A stretch of 64,000 nt of DNA from Maea johnstoni (GCA_963942565.1 OZ012690.1:15209130-15273129), one strand, 5' to 3'. Counted from the stretch's first letter, positions 23,308 through 34,739 are shown. Numbers and translations: made by a program. Notes: generated by a model from the letters alone, not told the origin.

Positions 23308-23377
23308 TGTGTGTGTGTGTGTGTGCGTGCGTGCGCATGTGCATGTGTGTGTGTGTGTGTGCGTGTGTGCGTGTGTT

Positions 23378-23422
<45 letters not shown>

Positions 23423-23456
23423 GTGTGTGTGTGTGCGTGTGTGTGTGCGTGTGTAG
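23308..23456 (+). repeat. (GT)n / GTGCGT microsatellite
   Basis: About 150 bases of GT with scattered C and A substitutions. Open frames on both strands (Cys/Val and Thr/His repeats) are artefacts. Confidence 0.9.
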
Positions 23457-23494
23457 GTAAATTTGACATTTTCATACAAGAAAATACCTGGGTA

Positions 23495-23892
23495 CCACTC
23501 AAGACTGGCTAGTCACGAGTTAGCTGCATTATGTCAAAAAAGTGACGAAATTCCAAATTCCAAGGAAAACACATAAAAATCAATGTCTAAGTCACTCATC
23601 TAAGGAACAGGAATATCAACTTATAGCAAATCTTCTGTAAATCTGCAACTTCAAGAATTCAAACCTATAAAGTATGCTTTGAGAACATCACCACTCAAGA
23701 CCGGCTAGTCATGACTTAGCTGCAATATGTCAAAAAAAGGGACGAAATTCCAAATTCCAAGGAAAACAAATAAAAATCAATGTCTAATTAAGTCACTGGT
23801 CTAAGGAACAGGAATATCAACTTATAGCAAATCTTCTGTAAATCTGCAACTTCAAGAATTCAAACCTACAAGTATGCTTTGAGAACATGCTC
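23495..23892 (+). repeat. Direct duplication of about 197 bp including a SINE tail
   Basis: Two near-identical units meet at about 23,692, each running from CACTCAAGACTGGCTAGTC (or CACTCAAGACCGGCTAGTC) to AGTATGCTTTGAGAACAT. The left part of each (GGCTAGTCACGAGTTAGCTG ... ATTCCAAATTCCA) matches the 3' part of the tRNA-Leu-like SINE at 52,418-52,645. Confidence 0.85.
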
Positions 23893-24027
23893 CATTGGTT
23901 ACATATCATAATCAGGGAGAATCTATTTGAGAGGAGAATACTGTCTCTGGTATAACACGTAAGTTGGACAACACAGTATATCAAATACAAAAAATGGGCG
24001 CTGTTGTTGTAGCTATTCGTTACTTAC

Positions 24028-24133
24028 CATGAAGATGAGCATGAGTAAGAAGCAGATGCCAACCACTATCGCAAACGGCAGTAGGTAGAAGTTAGGGTTG
24101 AACGGAACTTTATCATCCATCAACAGGGTATAC
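24028..24133 (-). CDS. Internal exon of an RNF13/RNF167-like PA-TM-RING E3 ubiquitin ligase
   Basis: A 106-nt exon bounded by an acceptor (CGCACAG then exon) and a strong donor (ATG then GTAAGTAACG). It reads open for 35 codons after one leading base and ends in phase 0. The product holds PFNPNFYLLPFAIVVGIC and continues as a hydrophobic segment ending LMLIFM. From recall, human RNF13 has EYYLIPFLIIVGIC leading to VIFM at its single transmembrane helix, just between the protease-associated domain and the RING. The match in sequence, hydrophobicity and exon limits makes this a real host exon. Members sit in endosomal/lysosomal membranes and ubiquitinate cargo. Neither the PA exons (expected at higher coordinates) nor the RING exons (lower coordinates) were found, so introns must be long or the rest diverged. 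Confidence 0.7.
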
Positions 24134-24457
24134 CTGTGCGTTTATTTGGGCATGTACGCTTAATTGGTATTAAGGTATTTTAGTTGGGTACCACAGTATT
24201 ATTATCAAATATGAAAAATGGTGATGTGTGGGCTCACATGGGTTGAGCATTTATAATGGTCACAATAGCCAATTGTTTAAATAGCATCAAACATAAGCTG
24301 GGTGCCATACTATATGTATTTCAATGCCAACATTGCTGATTTTTGGGCATGCAAGAGCATGAACAATGGTTACAATACTCTATTGTTTTAACAAGTGGGG
24401 CAAGGTCTTTGCTATATATAAATTAATAAGGCATGGCACCATATTTATTTCAACCTA

Positions 24458-24612
24458 TTTAATGCTTAGGAGTAACTTGACATTGTCGTCTGGTTCTTCG
24501 ACACTTTTGACAATAACTTGGAAATTAAGGAATATTCAACAAAAGTTTTGAATGAAAGTTGCTGGTAAATGGTAATGATATGATAAAGTATTTTTTAAAT
24601 ATTCAAAGATAG
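24458..24612 (-). mobile_element. TTAA element family B, partial
   Basis: Starts AACCTATTTAATGCTTAGGA, then TTGACATTGTCGTCTGG and CACTTTTGACAATAACTTGG; right part missing. Confidence 0.6.
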
Positions 24613-24692
24613 ACTGTTAACCCCAATTGGAATTACAATAACTTTCAAACAAGTATTTCTCAAAATATCATTTCAATGTAAAGAAAACATTG

Positions 24693-24845
24693 CATTCGAA
24701 TCCTGACAGGGGCATGTAAGTTGCCAGTGACTTGGGGTAAGGTGGCAGTTTTCGCCAGGTACACTGTTTCCTCAACTGGCCTATAGTCACGAATTAGCTG
24801 AAATATAACAGGAAATGTGACAAATATTGAAATTCCAAAATTCCA
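24693..24845 (+). mobile_element. tRNA-Leu-like SINE, 5'-truncated
   Basis: Begins in the B-box (ATTCGAATCCTGACAGGGG), continues with GCCAGTGACTTGGGGTAAGG and ends in the family tail (AGTCACGAATTAGCTG ... GAAATTCCAAAATTCC). Same family as 52,418-52,645. Confidence 0.7.
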
Positions 24846-25067
24846 TTGCCAAATATAGTAAACCATGTGTATGCTCCAGATTAGACAAGGCTCCTAGTCC
24901 CTACAAAAGTTGACATTCCCTTCTGTGTTGACCAAGCAGTGTGGTGTAGTACCAGGTATGGTAGATAGATGCCACCAACTGGCACTCCTATCACTAGTCA
25001 AGAGGTTTTAGGGACATACTCAAACTGAGTCCCCTTTTCCCCTGGTGAGATAAGTGTAAATTAAATT

Positions 25068-25250
25068 GGCCACTATATGGTGGACTCTATATCCGCGGGT
25101 TAGGAATCAGCTCCAAGGTTAGGTTTAGGGTTTACCCAACCCTAACTCTGACCCTAAAACTAGTTTAAGGGGATTCCACTTAGATCATAAGTTTCCTTGA
25201 CCTCCTTACTGAGGACTGCACAGATATAGAGTCTACCCCACTATATGGCC
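25068..25250. mobile_element. Short inverted-repeat element (MITE-like)
   Basis: 183 bp with imperfect terminal inverted repeats of about 28 bp: GGCCACTATATGGTGGACTC at the left, and GGCCATATAGTGGGGTAGAC at the right read in reverse. No target duplication is obvious and there is no coding capacity. Confidence 0.55.
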
Positions 25251-25373
25251 ACCTGGACTATTTGGTGCCTGGTAACAGAAAAAACATGATAGAACAAAAT
25301 CATGTGACAGCCTAGAAATCTAGGCTAGCTCCAGATGTTAATGGGATGAACAATGGCTACAATGGTCTATTGT

Positions 25374-25588
25374 TTAACCCTTCCAATGCTGAGGCTACTA
25401 TTGTCCAACGCACAAGGACACAAAGGTTTTTGAAAACCCTCCAAACCCTGTCATGTTGGTATTCATTGGAAAGCTCTCGCTGAGTACTCTTAGATGAGTA
25501 CCCATGTGCAAGGGTATCGGTAATTTTTCTGGTATTTTGCATCATTTTGTAATACCAAAATTAGCCACCAGCAGCATATTAGGGTTAA
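25374..25588 (+). mobile_element. TTAA element family A, complete
   Basis: TTAA at 25,374 and 25,585; ends TTAACCCTTCCAATGCTGAG and GCAGCATATTAGGGTTAA. Confidence 0.85.
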
Positions 25589-25984
25589 TGGGAAGAACAA
25601 TAGTAACAATGCTCTATTGTTTAACTAGTGGGTCGAGGTCTCTGGGCCAGATCCTGGTCGGCTCAGACTAGTTTATGTAGTCGGCCAAAATTAGCATGAT
25701 TTCCAGACTAGTTTATACCTAGATGAAATCAAACCAGACATCCCTGCTCTGGGCATGCTTTGTATAGGCATACATAAAAAAATCTTTCGCTTAAAGTATT
25801 TTTTACGACCACCTACAATGGAAATATTTTTTCATAGTTGTAACTTTTGTTTACCTTTGAATCTATGCACTGATTTGCCTGTTTCTTTTATCGATGGTAA
25901 AATTACAACTAAGTTAATTACTCACTTTTAAACATTTTTCAATAGATACTTTTGGCAGAGACAAATCGGCAAAGTAGTCAGGCC

Positions 25985-26217
25985 TTCCTGACTGCTAAAA
26001 CATAAATGGACAATTTTGGAGTTATCTCTTCAACAAAAGCAATGGTTGGAAAATATTTGAAGGAGAGTTGTTCATTAAGACTTTATCCACAACTCTCCTT
26101 CAAATTGTTCGGAGATAAATTCTTCATTTCAAAGTTATTTTCATAAGTATGACAGGTCCAGACAACATTCTCCTATTATTCCCCAGTGGATCTTCAGGCA
26201 TGAATGGGTTGAGCACT
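25985..26217 (+). mobile_element. TTAA element family B, left end decayed
   Basis: Interior with CCACAACTCTCCTTCAAAT and AGGTCCAGACAACATTCTCC, ending TCAGGCATGAATGGGTTGA. Confidence 0.65.
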
Positions 26218-26229
26218 AGTACCTTACCT

Positions 26230-26444
26230 TTAACCCTTCCAATGCTGAGGCACCTTTTGTACAAGGCACAAGAACACAAAGATTTTTGACGATCATCTAA
26301 ACCCTGTCATATTGGTACTCATTGGATAGCCCTAGCGGAGCCCTCTCAGATGAGTACCCATATGCCAGGGTTTCGATCATTTTTCAGGATTTTTGCATTA
26401 TTTTGTGTATTGGCCAATTTAGCCAGCAGCAGCATAAGGGTTAA
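26230..26444 (+). mobile_element. TTAA element family A, complete
   Basis: TTAA at 26,230 and 26,441; ends TTAACCCTTCCAATGCTGAG and AGCAGCATAAGGGTTAA. Confidence 0.85.
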
Positions 26445-26611
26445 CAGGCAATAGGTAACCATAGCCATCAATGAACAGACTTCTACAAGGCTTTTATCAC
26501 ATTACTCCTCCATTTTACTAAATAACAGCTATAAAATGATGGCAATTTCCAGAACATGCTCAATTCTCAAGATGCATCGCCCATTTGGCCCCCTTTTTAC
26601 AGCGCATGACC

Positions 26612-26841
26612 TTAACCCATTAATGCTTAAGAGTTACTTTTGAAATTGTTGTCTGGGTCTTTGACATTTTTGACAATAACTCAGAAATTAAGAATGCTTT
26701 TAGAAAACATTTGAAGGAGAGTTGTTGGTAATATTCTGATGAACATTTCCCCTTCAAATATTTCCTGAAATATGCTTTTGGCTAAAAGATTTCATCAAAA
26801 TCATCAGGCTGTTTTGGCCACTGTGAGCATTAATGGGTTAA
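26612..26841 (-). mobile_element. TTAA element family B, complete
   Basis: TTAA at 26,612 and 26,838; ends TTAACCCATTAATGCTTAAG and CACTGTGAGCATTAATGGG. One of the best-preserved copies. Confidence 0.85.
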
Positions 26842-26943
26842 AAATGGGCCACAGAAAGTAATTGAGTCTCACTGGCCAGACAAGGGGTCTAGACAATGAT
26901 ACTCTCTGGGTATGTTGTGTCTGAGATAACTAATACATTTCTA

Positions 26944-27160
26944 TTAACCCTTCCAATGCTGAGGATTCTTTCGTCTATTCTGCACAAGAACACAAATATC
27001 TTTGAAAACCATCTAATCAACCCTATCATGTTGGTATTCATTGGATAGCCCTCACAGAGTACTCTCAGATGAGTACCCATATGCCAGGTTTCAGTGATTT
27101 TTCAGGATTTTTTCATGATTTTCTATTGGCCAACTTAGTCCCCAGCAGCATAAGGGTTAA
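26944..27160 (+). mobile_element. TTAA element family A, complete
   Basis: TTAA at 26,944 and 27,157; ends TTAACCCTTCCAATGCTGAG and CAGCAGCATAAGGGTTAA. Confidence 0.85.
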
Positions 27161-27261
27161 CCCCCTATGCATGGTGCACATTTAACCATTTCAAAACTGG
27201 AGCAATGATTAGATGGAAAAAAAATATCTATAACATATCAGTATTATTCAGATTTACTACA

Positions 27262-27488
27262 TTAACCCATTCAGCCTGTAAATCCAAAACTACCTGTTTT
27301 TGTTTGGTATTAAATAGGCCTATCTCTTTAACAAAGTCAATTTTCAGAAAATATTTGAAAGAAAAACATAAATCAGCAACTCCCCTTCGAATATGATACT
27401 AATTTGTGCTCAATTTCTAAGTTATTCTCAAAATTATCAAATGTCCAGACAACAAAGTCAAGAAAATCTCTAAGCATGTATGGGTTAA
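27262..27488 (+). mobile_element. TTAA element, family B variant, complete
   Basis: Same subfamily as 16,569-16,791 (AAATGTCCAGACAACAAAGTC, TCTCTAAGCATGTATGGG). Its right TTAA is shared with the micro-element that follows. Confidence 0.8.
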
Positions 27489-27564
27489 CCCTTATCCTGC
27501 TAACCACAACAATTGTCATGGTGTGCAGCAGTGCTCATAGGTTTCACAGCAGGATAAGGGTTAA
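27485..27564. mobile_element. 80-bp TTAA micro-element with perfect 17-bp inverted ends
   Basis: TTAACCCTTATCCTGCT at the left and its exact complement AGCAGGATAAGGGTTAA at the right, around 46 bases. This is a minimal piggyBac-type end pair whose interior is unrelated to families A and B. Confidence 0.8.
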
Positions 27565-27739
27565 AATGTTATCTAGATTACTCTGAATAGATATAATTCG
27601 GAAATATCTTATAATAAAGCAGTGACTATCAATTTACTAGGATCAGGTTTTCATAAACATTGCTCCTTCAAATATTAGGAAAGTTGCTTTCATTAAAAAA
27701 TATTAAAATAGTGAGGCTTTTTTGTTGGTTGAGAGATAT

Positions 27740-27917
27740 TTAACCCTTATGCTGGTGGTGGCTAATTTTGCAAATACAAAATGACGCTGGAACATGGGTG
27801 CTCATCTGAGAGTACTCGCTAAGAGCTATCCAATGAATACCAATATGACAAAGTTTAGATGGTTTTCAAAAAAATATTTGTATCCTTTGGGCGAAAGTAG
27901 CATCAGCATTGGAAGGC
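27740..27917 (-). mobile_element. TTAA element family A, internally deleted
   Basis: Left TTAACCCTTATGCTGGTGG intact; the core lost the segment around the CAGTCATTTTT motif; right end CAGCATTGGAAGGCCC lost its TTAA. Confidence 0.75.
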
Positions 27918-28461
27918 CCGCTGTGTGACCACGGGTCATTAGTTCATAGTGTCAAGCTGATACTTGATAGATACATCTACTTATAATGGTGAGTAAGGTT
28001 GATCCATTATGACAGCTTTATGTCTTAAGCAGAAGGTACTCTGACCAGGAAGGAATAAACTATAGCATATCCATCATCTCCTATAGGCGTAGCAGGATTT
28101 TTCAGGGGCAGGCGCGTACTCAAGTAGGATTTCAGTGTTAACTCCTTTTCCTGCTGAACTGATGGATATAACCTTCACCCTGTAAACTGCAATGTTTTTG
28201 GTCCCCAGGGACGAAATTGAACGTCAAGGATTTAGGGACACAACTTGGATTTTGAGGAGTTACCCCGTACTTGTCATATGTCAAAATGAAGGTCTAATAA
28301 GCATCTTCAGAATGGAGCTGCTTTGGGTCATGTACAGGGTGTAGGGGCTCCTATAAACTAACCCATACAGTTGGTCATTAGCAGGTCAGAAAGTGCATCC
28401 TGATATTTCTGGGTCCAGCATGACCTGAGGGTTAAGGGTTAGCCTTACAGATATCCCACTT

Positions 28462-28691
28462 TCAACCTATTAATATTGAGGAGTTATAGGAATTGCCATC
28501 TGGATTTACTGTTGTTTTGACTATAACTTAAAAATTCAAAATATTTTACAAAATAGTTGAAGGAGAGTTGTTGGTCAAGTGTTCTGATTAACATATCTCC
28601 TTCGTGTTTTTTTTCTATGTATGCTTTAATCTACAAGATTTCACCAGAATTATCAAGCTGCTTTTGGCCGCTGTAGGCATTAATGGGTTAA
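28462..28691 (-). mobile_element. TTAA element family B, near complete
   Basis: Left end TCAACCTATTAATATTGAGG, core GAAGGAGAGTTGTTGGTCAA, right end GGCATTAATGGGTTAA. Confidence 0.75.
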
Positions 28692-29540
28692 GCATCTACA
28701 CCTCCCTCCCCCTTTTCATTAGATACCCAAGAAAGAACCATGCACTAGGGATTTCAATTTACAGAAACTGAACCCCTATTCTGAAAACGCACCACAAAAC
28801 ACCATGTGAGGAACAAAATGTTCCAATTTCCAAAAAGGCAGTTTCGATGACTAGGCTAACCTAATTTTTCATTCCGAAAAAAACACACTAATTCATATCC
28901 ATTGGCATGTGAGGGACAAAATGTTCCAATTTCCAAAAAGATAGTTTCCATAACCAGTTGTCATCTAATTTTTCTTTCCAAAAAAAGTCCACTAAATCAT
29001 GTCCCGGGGACCCTGAGAATTATGGTTTCGATGCAAGGAATTTTTCCTTTATAAGAGTCATTAGGCGAAATTGGTCCTGTAATAAGGCATAGCATATTTC
29101 CATGCAATCATATTAAAGATAGGTAATCTAGTCTGATCATGTCATAAACTGCGTACATGATCTCTAAAGGTAGCCAACCTCCTCAGACGGTTCTCTATCA
29201 AACATTCACGAACATGCTGTAAATGTTATGTATATTGTAGTATCACCACAAGATCAGTGTCAATGAACTTTGTCAAAAGAGGGCAGCACTAATCTAGATA
29301 GAAGTAGATCCGGTATAAGGAGCGGCAAGCTTTTTATAAATCATAAAAATTCACGACTCAAAAAACACCTCATTATCTAGATGATATCCTTATGAGCAAA
29401 GTATCTTCCAAAAGATATATCATAGAGATACATTGATTATATCCTAACCACCAATTATTATTATCATTTTAATATTTTTCAAATATGTGCTCAGTCATTT
29501 TAAAAAATATTACCAGGTCTAAAAAATTAGCTTAAGCTAT
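28692..29540. other. Non-coding; short duplication at about 28,800-28,990
   Basis: ATGTGAGGAACAAAATGTTC (28,803) and ATGTGAGGGACAAAATGTTC (28,908), each followed by CAATTTCCAAAAAG, form a 105-bp direct repeat. No gene seen. Confidence 0.6.
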
Positions 29541-29552
29541 AAATACATACAT

Positions 29553-29679
<127 letters not shown>

Positions 29680-30451
29680 ATCCGTAGTCTTTTTTATACT
29701 TTTCCATCAACCTTTTCCAATCAGATGATGGTTATCTCTTTAAACACAGTAATCATACAACTAGAGGTAAGATAAACAGTGTCTGCTGAAACAAAGCCCA
29801 GCATAGAGGTCAGGGGTCAGGTGGTCAGAGCAGGATAGATGATATAGAAAGAGCAGGTCAAATGGTCAGCACGGGATGAATTAAGGGCAAAGCTTAAGGA
29901 AAGGCCTCTTTAATACCTCTAGGTGTCTAATGGGTGTAGGAATGATCAGTCTTAAAGAGAGAGAGAGAGCTCCTAAATCCTCAGTGAAATAGAGTATTTC
30001 ATGTATGCTTGGAGTACTCCTTGACCAGCGTTGTCTGGACCTATGAAACTTTTACAAATAACTTTGAAAATAATCACAAATTGGAAAAATATTTAGTTTT
30101 ATTCTAATAGACATTGCTCTTTCAAATATTTCCTGAAAACAGCTTTTGTTGCAGAAATTTTAAATAATAGGTAGATTTTCACTTTAAAGCCTAAAAATAT
30201 ACTCATAGAGCCACCAACAAAAATGGTCAAGCTATTTAAGCCATGTGAGTGGATAATTGGGATGATGTTTTTAGAATAATAAAGATATATATTTTCATTG
30301 GGAAAAATGGCAACCCCGTTTTCATCACTTTGGTATACACATTTAATTCAGCAGTACAACCCTCAGATAGTCAATCATTAACTATATTGTATCAGAAACG
30401 CTCTCATGGTGTGACCAGTTAGACTCATTGAATAGAGCAATATTTCATAAA

Positions 30452-31528
30452 CATTGAAAGGGTATCAGGACAATATCCCCCCGGACAATATCCCCCCGGA
30501 CAATATCCCCCGGACAATATCCCCCCGGACAATATCCCCCCAGGACAAAATCCCCCCGGACAATATCCCCCCGTTCCAATATCCCCCCGGACAATATCCC
30601 CCCGAATTTTTTTTTTTTAATTCCAGTGTTTTAAATTATCCTAAATTGTGTGCCGGTAAAAAAAATTCAATTAAAAAAAAATTGCAGTGTTTTAAATTAT
30701 TCTAAAAAAAAATTAAAAATAAGAATAATTAAAAATACTGGAATTGTTTTTAATTAAAAAAAAAAAATTACTAACACATGTTTCAGGATAATTTAAAACA
30801 CTGGAATTTAAAAAAAAAAATCTACTATCACATGTTTAAGGATGATTTAAAACACTGGAATTAAAAAAAAGATTTTTTTTTTTATTTAATTTTTTTTTGA
30901 ATTTTTGAAGAAGTTTTTTAGAATTATTTAAAACACTGCAAAAAATTTTTTGAATTTTTTTTTACCAGCACATGATTTAGGATAATTTAAAACACTAATT
31001 TATTTTTGAATTTTTGAAAAAGTTTTTTAGAATTATTTAAAACACTGCACAATTTTTTTTTTAATTGAATTTTTTTTTACCGGCACATGATTTAGGATAA
31101 TTTAAAATGCTATTTTTTTTTTGAATTTTTGAAAAAAATTTTTAGAATAATTTGAAACACTGCTATTTTTTTTTTTAATTTTTTTTTTTTTTTACCGGCA
31201 CATGATTTAGGATAATTTAAAACACTAATTTTTTTTTTGAATTTTTGAAAAAGAATTTTAGAATTATTTAAAACACTGCAATTTATTTTTAATTGAATTT
31301 TTTTTACCGGCACACAATTTCGGATAATTTAAAACACTGGAATTAAAAAAAAAAAATTCGGGGGGATATTGTCCGGGGGGATATTGTCCGGGGGGATATT
31401 GGAACGGGGGGATATTGTCCGGGGGGATTTTGTCCTGGGGGGATATTGTCCGGGGGGATATTGTCCGGGGGATATTGTCCGGGGGGATATTGTCCGGGGG
31501 GATATTGTCCTAGAACCCATTGAAAGGG
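30452..31528. mobile_element. Foldback element, about 1.07 kb, with about 250-bp inverted arms
   Basis: Left arm (about 30,463-30,715) and right arm (about 31,250-31,517) are near-perfect inverted copies. The outer part of each is a 15-bp tandem repeat GGACAATATCCCCCC (9 units left, 10 right). Position-specific variants are mirrored in both arms: one five-C unit, one AGGACAAAAT unit and one GTTCCAATAT unit. The inner part holds GCCGGTAAAAAAAATTCAAT and GTGTTTTAAATTATTCTAAA. The loop is A/T-rich and repeats ACCGGCACATGATTTAGG several times. CATTGAAAGGG flanks both sides (30,452-30,462 and 31,518-31,528), a likely 11-bp target duplication. It encodes nothing; the proline-rich frames are repeat translations. 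Confidence 0.85.
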
Positions 31529-31689
31529 ATATTGCTTAAATAAACCGAAACAACAAAATACAATCAAGTATTTTTTCTAGTTTATATTAAAAAAATGAAC
31601 ATTGGAAATCCATAGTTCAATAAAAAAAAATTTAGAAGTACTTTTTCTAAATGTTGCTTTGTTATCAAGATATTCAGACCACGTGTATG

Positions 31690-31921
31690 TTACAGATGAC
31701 AGGAGGTCTACGGACCAGTGTTGCTGAACCAGCTATACTTTTGAAAATAACTTAATTAAGAATCAAGCATAAATTTACCAAAAAAATTGAAGGAGAGTCT
31801 AAAATATAGTTCTCATGAACAATTCTCTTTCAAATATCTTTAAGATATTGCTTTCTTTCGGCAGAAATATGTCAACAAAATTGTCAAGAGGTTTTGGCTG
31901 CTACAAGCGTGAATGGGTTAG
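31690..31921 (-). mobile_element. TTAA element family B, left end decayed
   Basis: Core TGAAGGAGAGTCTAAAA and end GGCTGCTACAAGCGTGAATG. Its right end merges with the next family A element. Confidence 0.65.
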
Positions 31922-32129
31922 TCCTTATGCTGGTGGTGGCTAATTTGACCAATACAAAATAACGCAAAAAGCTTGAAAAATGACTGAAACCCTGGCATAT
32001 GGGTTAGTAATATGAGTACTCTGCGAGAGCTTTCCAATGAATACCAACTTGACAAGGTTAAGACGATTTTCAAAATTCTTTGCGTCTTTGTTCTTTGAAG
32101 GAAAGTAGCCTCAGCATTGGAAGAGTTAA
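31918..32129 (-). mobile_element. TTAA element family A, chained
   Basis: Starts TTAGTCCTTATGCTGGTGG at the end of the preceding element and ends CAGCATTGGAAGAGTTAA. Confidence 0.8.
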
Positions 32130-32237
32130 AAACTGAAAGTGAACATAGGGTAGTATTGGAGAAATCTCTATTGGAGTTGATGCCCAGTGAGACCCTTAAT
32201 TTAGGGCTAGGTGTGCCTCATGGCAGTACTTATTGTA

Positions 32238-32468
32238 TTAACCAATTAATGCTCACAGCGGCCAAAAGCGGCCTGACAATATTGATGAAATCTTGCAGGC
32301 AAAAAAATAACTAAGAAAATATTTGATGGAGAAATGTTAATTAAGTCATTATCAACAACTCTCCTTCAAATATTTCATAAAATGATTTTCAATTCCAAAG
32401 TTATTGTCAAAAGTATCAAAATTCTAGACGACAATTTCAGGAGGAACACTTATGCCTTAACGGGTTAA
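32238..32468 (+). mobile_element. TTAA element family B, complete
   Basis: TTAA at 32,238 and 32,465; ends TTAACCAATTAATGCTCACA and TATGCCTTAACGGGTTAA. Confidence 0.8.
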
Positions 32469-32707
32469 GTAATGGCACACCTGTCCAGCACACAGGTGTG
32501 TGGAGTCTCAGGTGCTAACGAGCTCTCAATTAATGACCTCTATTGTTACAGGGGCAGGTAGAGGACAGGTCAAGGGGTCAGAGGCGTGAGTTACGACTAG
32601 AACCTGTAACTAAAAGATAGGAAGGATTTATCAGTTTCAACAGGAAGACCGATAACATGAAGAGATTGACCTCCTATGCAGTGCAATTGTATCACGACTA
32701 GTGGTTG

Positions 32708-32939
32708 TTAACTTGTTAGTGTTTAAGAGTTACTCTTGAAATTGTCGTCTTGATCTATGATATTTATGACAATAACTCAATAATTCAAAATGATTTTAAA
32801 TTTTATCTTAAGGAGAGTTTTTGGTAGAGTTCAGAATAACATTTCTCCTTCAAATATTTTTTTCAACTTTGCTTTTTCCAGCAAGGTTTCATCAAAATAG
32901 TCAGGCTGCTTTTGGCTGTTTTGACCATTAATGGGTTGA
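32708..32939 (-). mobile_element. TTAA element family B, near complete
   Basis: Left TTAACTTGTTAGTGTTTAAG, core CTTAAGGAGAGTTTTTGG, right end TTGACCATTAATGGGTTGA. It abuts the left edge of duplication unit 1. Confidence 0.75.
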
Positions 32940-33049
32940 GGTTTTTTTTAAGGTAAACTGAAGTATATGGTGGACTTACGAGTTTCACCAGTAAGGACCA
33001 GCGACATCAAAAGTAAAGTTTCTTATGGAGTGATATAAACTTATCATTT

Positions 33050-33830
33050 TGCTGCATTTTCTGCACTCCTGGGATTTCTCTAGGATAATCCTAGAAATAC
33101 CTTGGTATTCCCAGCTTCAGCTGTCTGTAACGCTCATGATTTTGCAAGTTTTAGATTTTCCGATCCTTGGTAGTGAAATATCTCAGCTACAATACTGCTT
33201 ACCACCTAACCACCTGTCAGGAAAGGATGCCTTGATAAACTCCGCTCAGTAACGCTCATAATTCTACAAGTCTTATGTATTCAAATGTTTGGTAGTGAAA
33301 TATCTCAGCTACAATACTGCTACCCACCTAACCACCTGTGAGGAAAGGATGCCCCGATAAACTCCTGTCTGTCTTAAATTTTCAAATCCTTTGTAGTGAA
33401 ATATATACTAGCTAAAATACTACTACCCACCTGTCAGGAATGCAATCCCTGATGAACTGCTGTCTGTAACGTTCATAATTCTACAAGTTATTTTTTTTCC
33501 AATCCTTGGTAGTAAAATATCTAAGCTACAGTACTGCTACCCACCTAAACACCTGTCAGGAATAAAAGCACTGATGAGCTGTCAGGATTTATCTTCTATT
33601 CAAACTTAACAGCCATGTATGGGGGAAGGGTGGTGTAACGCTCATAGTTCTATGTCTTAAATTTTCCAATCCTTGGTAGTAAAATATCTAAGCTACAGTA
33701 CTGCTAACCATCTGACCACCTGTCAGGAATAAAAGCACTGATGAGCTGTCAGGATTTATCTTCTATTCAAACTTAACAGCCATGTATGGGGGAAGGGTGG
33801 TGCCAAGAGGGTGGGGGGGGGGGGTTCAAT
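33050..33830 (+). repeat. Minisatellite inside unit 1, about 6 units of about 120 bp
   Basis: Units share CCAATCCTTGGTAGTGAAAT, CTCAGCTACAATACTGC and CCACCTGTCAGGAA. The same array occurs in unit 2 (about 45,290-45,900) and, shortened, in unit 3 (about 58,060-58,310), so it predates the duplication and changes unit number. Confidence 0.85.
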
Positions 33831-34245
33831 TTATTAGGTGTTCTCCATTAACCCAATGAATAAATTATGCTGGGTGAAATCCATAGCTAATTAGCACACT
33901 TATCCATGGGGAACTGACAGTACTAGAAGTCTAGGGAGCGATGTATGTCTTACAACAATATTTCAAATTTCACAAAAATAAAAAACACACGAAGTACCTG
34001 GCCAAAATCAACACTTAACCCCAAGTCACTAGAACTTTCTCACATGCATACCCTACTCTCCTAAGATTTATTAGGGAGTTGTTGTTTCATTGACTCCCTG
34101 TCAGATAAATGATGACAGTCACAGCTTTCCATGAACAGATGTGACATGTACTAAGCCATCAAGGTCCTAAATGGTTGACTCTACAGTTACTATGAGGTTG
34201 TAAACTGCTCATAACCACAAATTAACATGACCCCAGGTTGGAGGA

Positions 34246-34543
34246 TCAACCCATTAATGTTGAATTATCCATCAAAGAGACAGTTTCATTATCTGTTTCT
34301 TTAGGAGAATCACTTAAAGTTGGGCAGTTTTGCATAATCTGATACTTGACCCCTGTGCATTGGAACTGCACACATCGTCAGCAAAAAGCAGCCAGAAAAT
34401 TTTGGGAAAATGCAGAAAATATCTGGAGGAGAAACGTTACTCAGTACACTACCAGCAACTCTACTTCAAATATTTTGTAAAATCATTTATAATTCTCAAT
34501 TAATTGTTAAAAGTATCATAGATCTTTAATATGAATGGGTTAA
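34246..34543 (+). mobile_element. Family B-related TTAA element, unit 1 copy
   Basis: From TCAACCCATTAATGTTGAAT to TAATATGAATGGGTTAA, with AGCAACTCTACTTCAAATAT inside. Present at the same place in units 2 and 3, so it predates the duplication. Confidence 0.65.
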
Positions 34544-34739
34544 GGAAATGCAAAATACTTGTTTGATATATTAGAGGAAGGAAATGTACCAACTGGGGCC
34601 AACTATTTTAAGGTGGTCCATGGTACCACTCCTTGTCAATCATTAATCACAGCCTAAATTGGGTTATCCGAGGGGAGAAAATTCCAAATTATGACTTTTG
34701 TCTTCTACTGCAATATTCAAGCTAAATCGTGCCTATGGT

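Noticed and set aside
23180-23512. Cys/Val- and Thr/His-repeat open frames
   Set aside because: Translations of a (GT)n microsatellite.
30454-31567. Proline-rich repeat proteins (DNIPP, GQYPP)
   Set aside because: Translations of the 15-bp arms of the foldback element in different frames.
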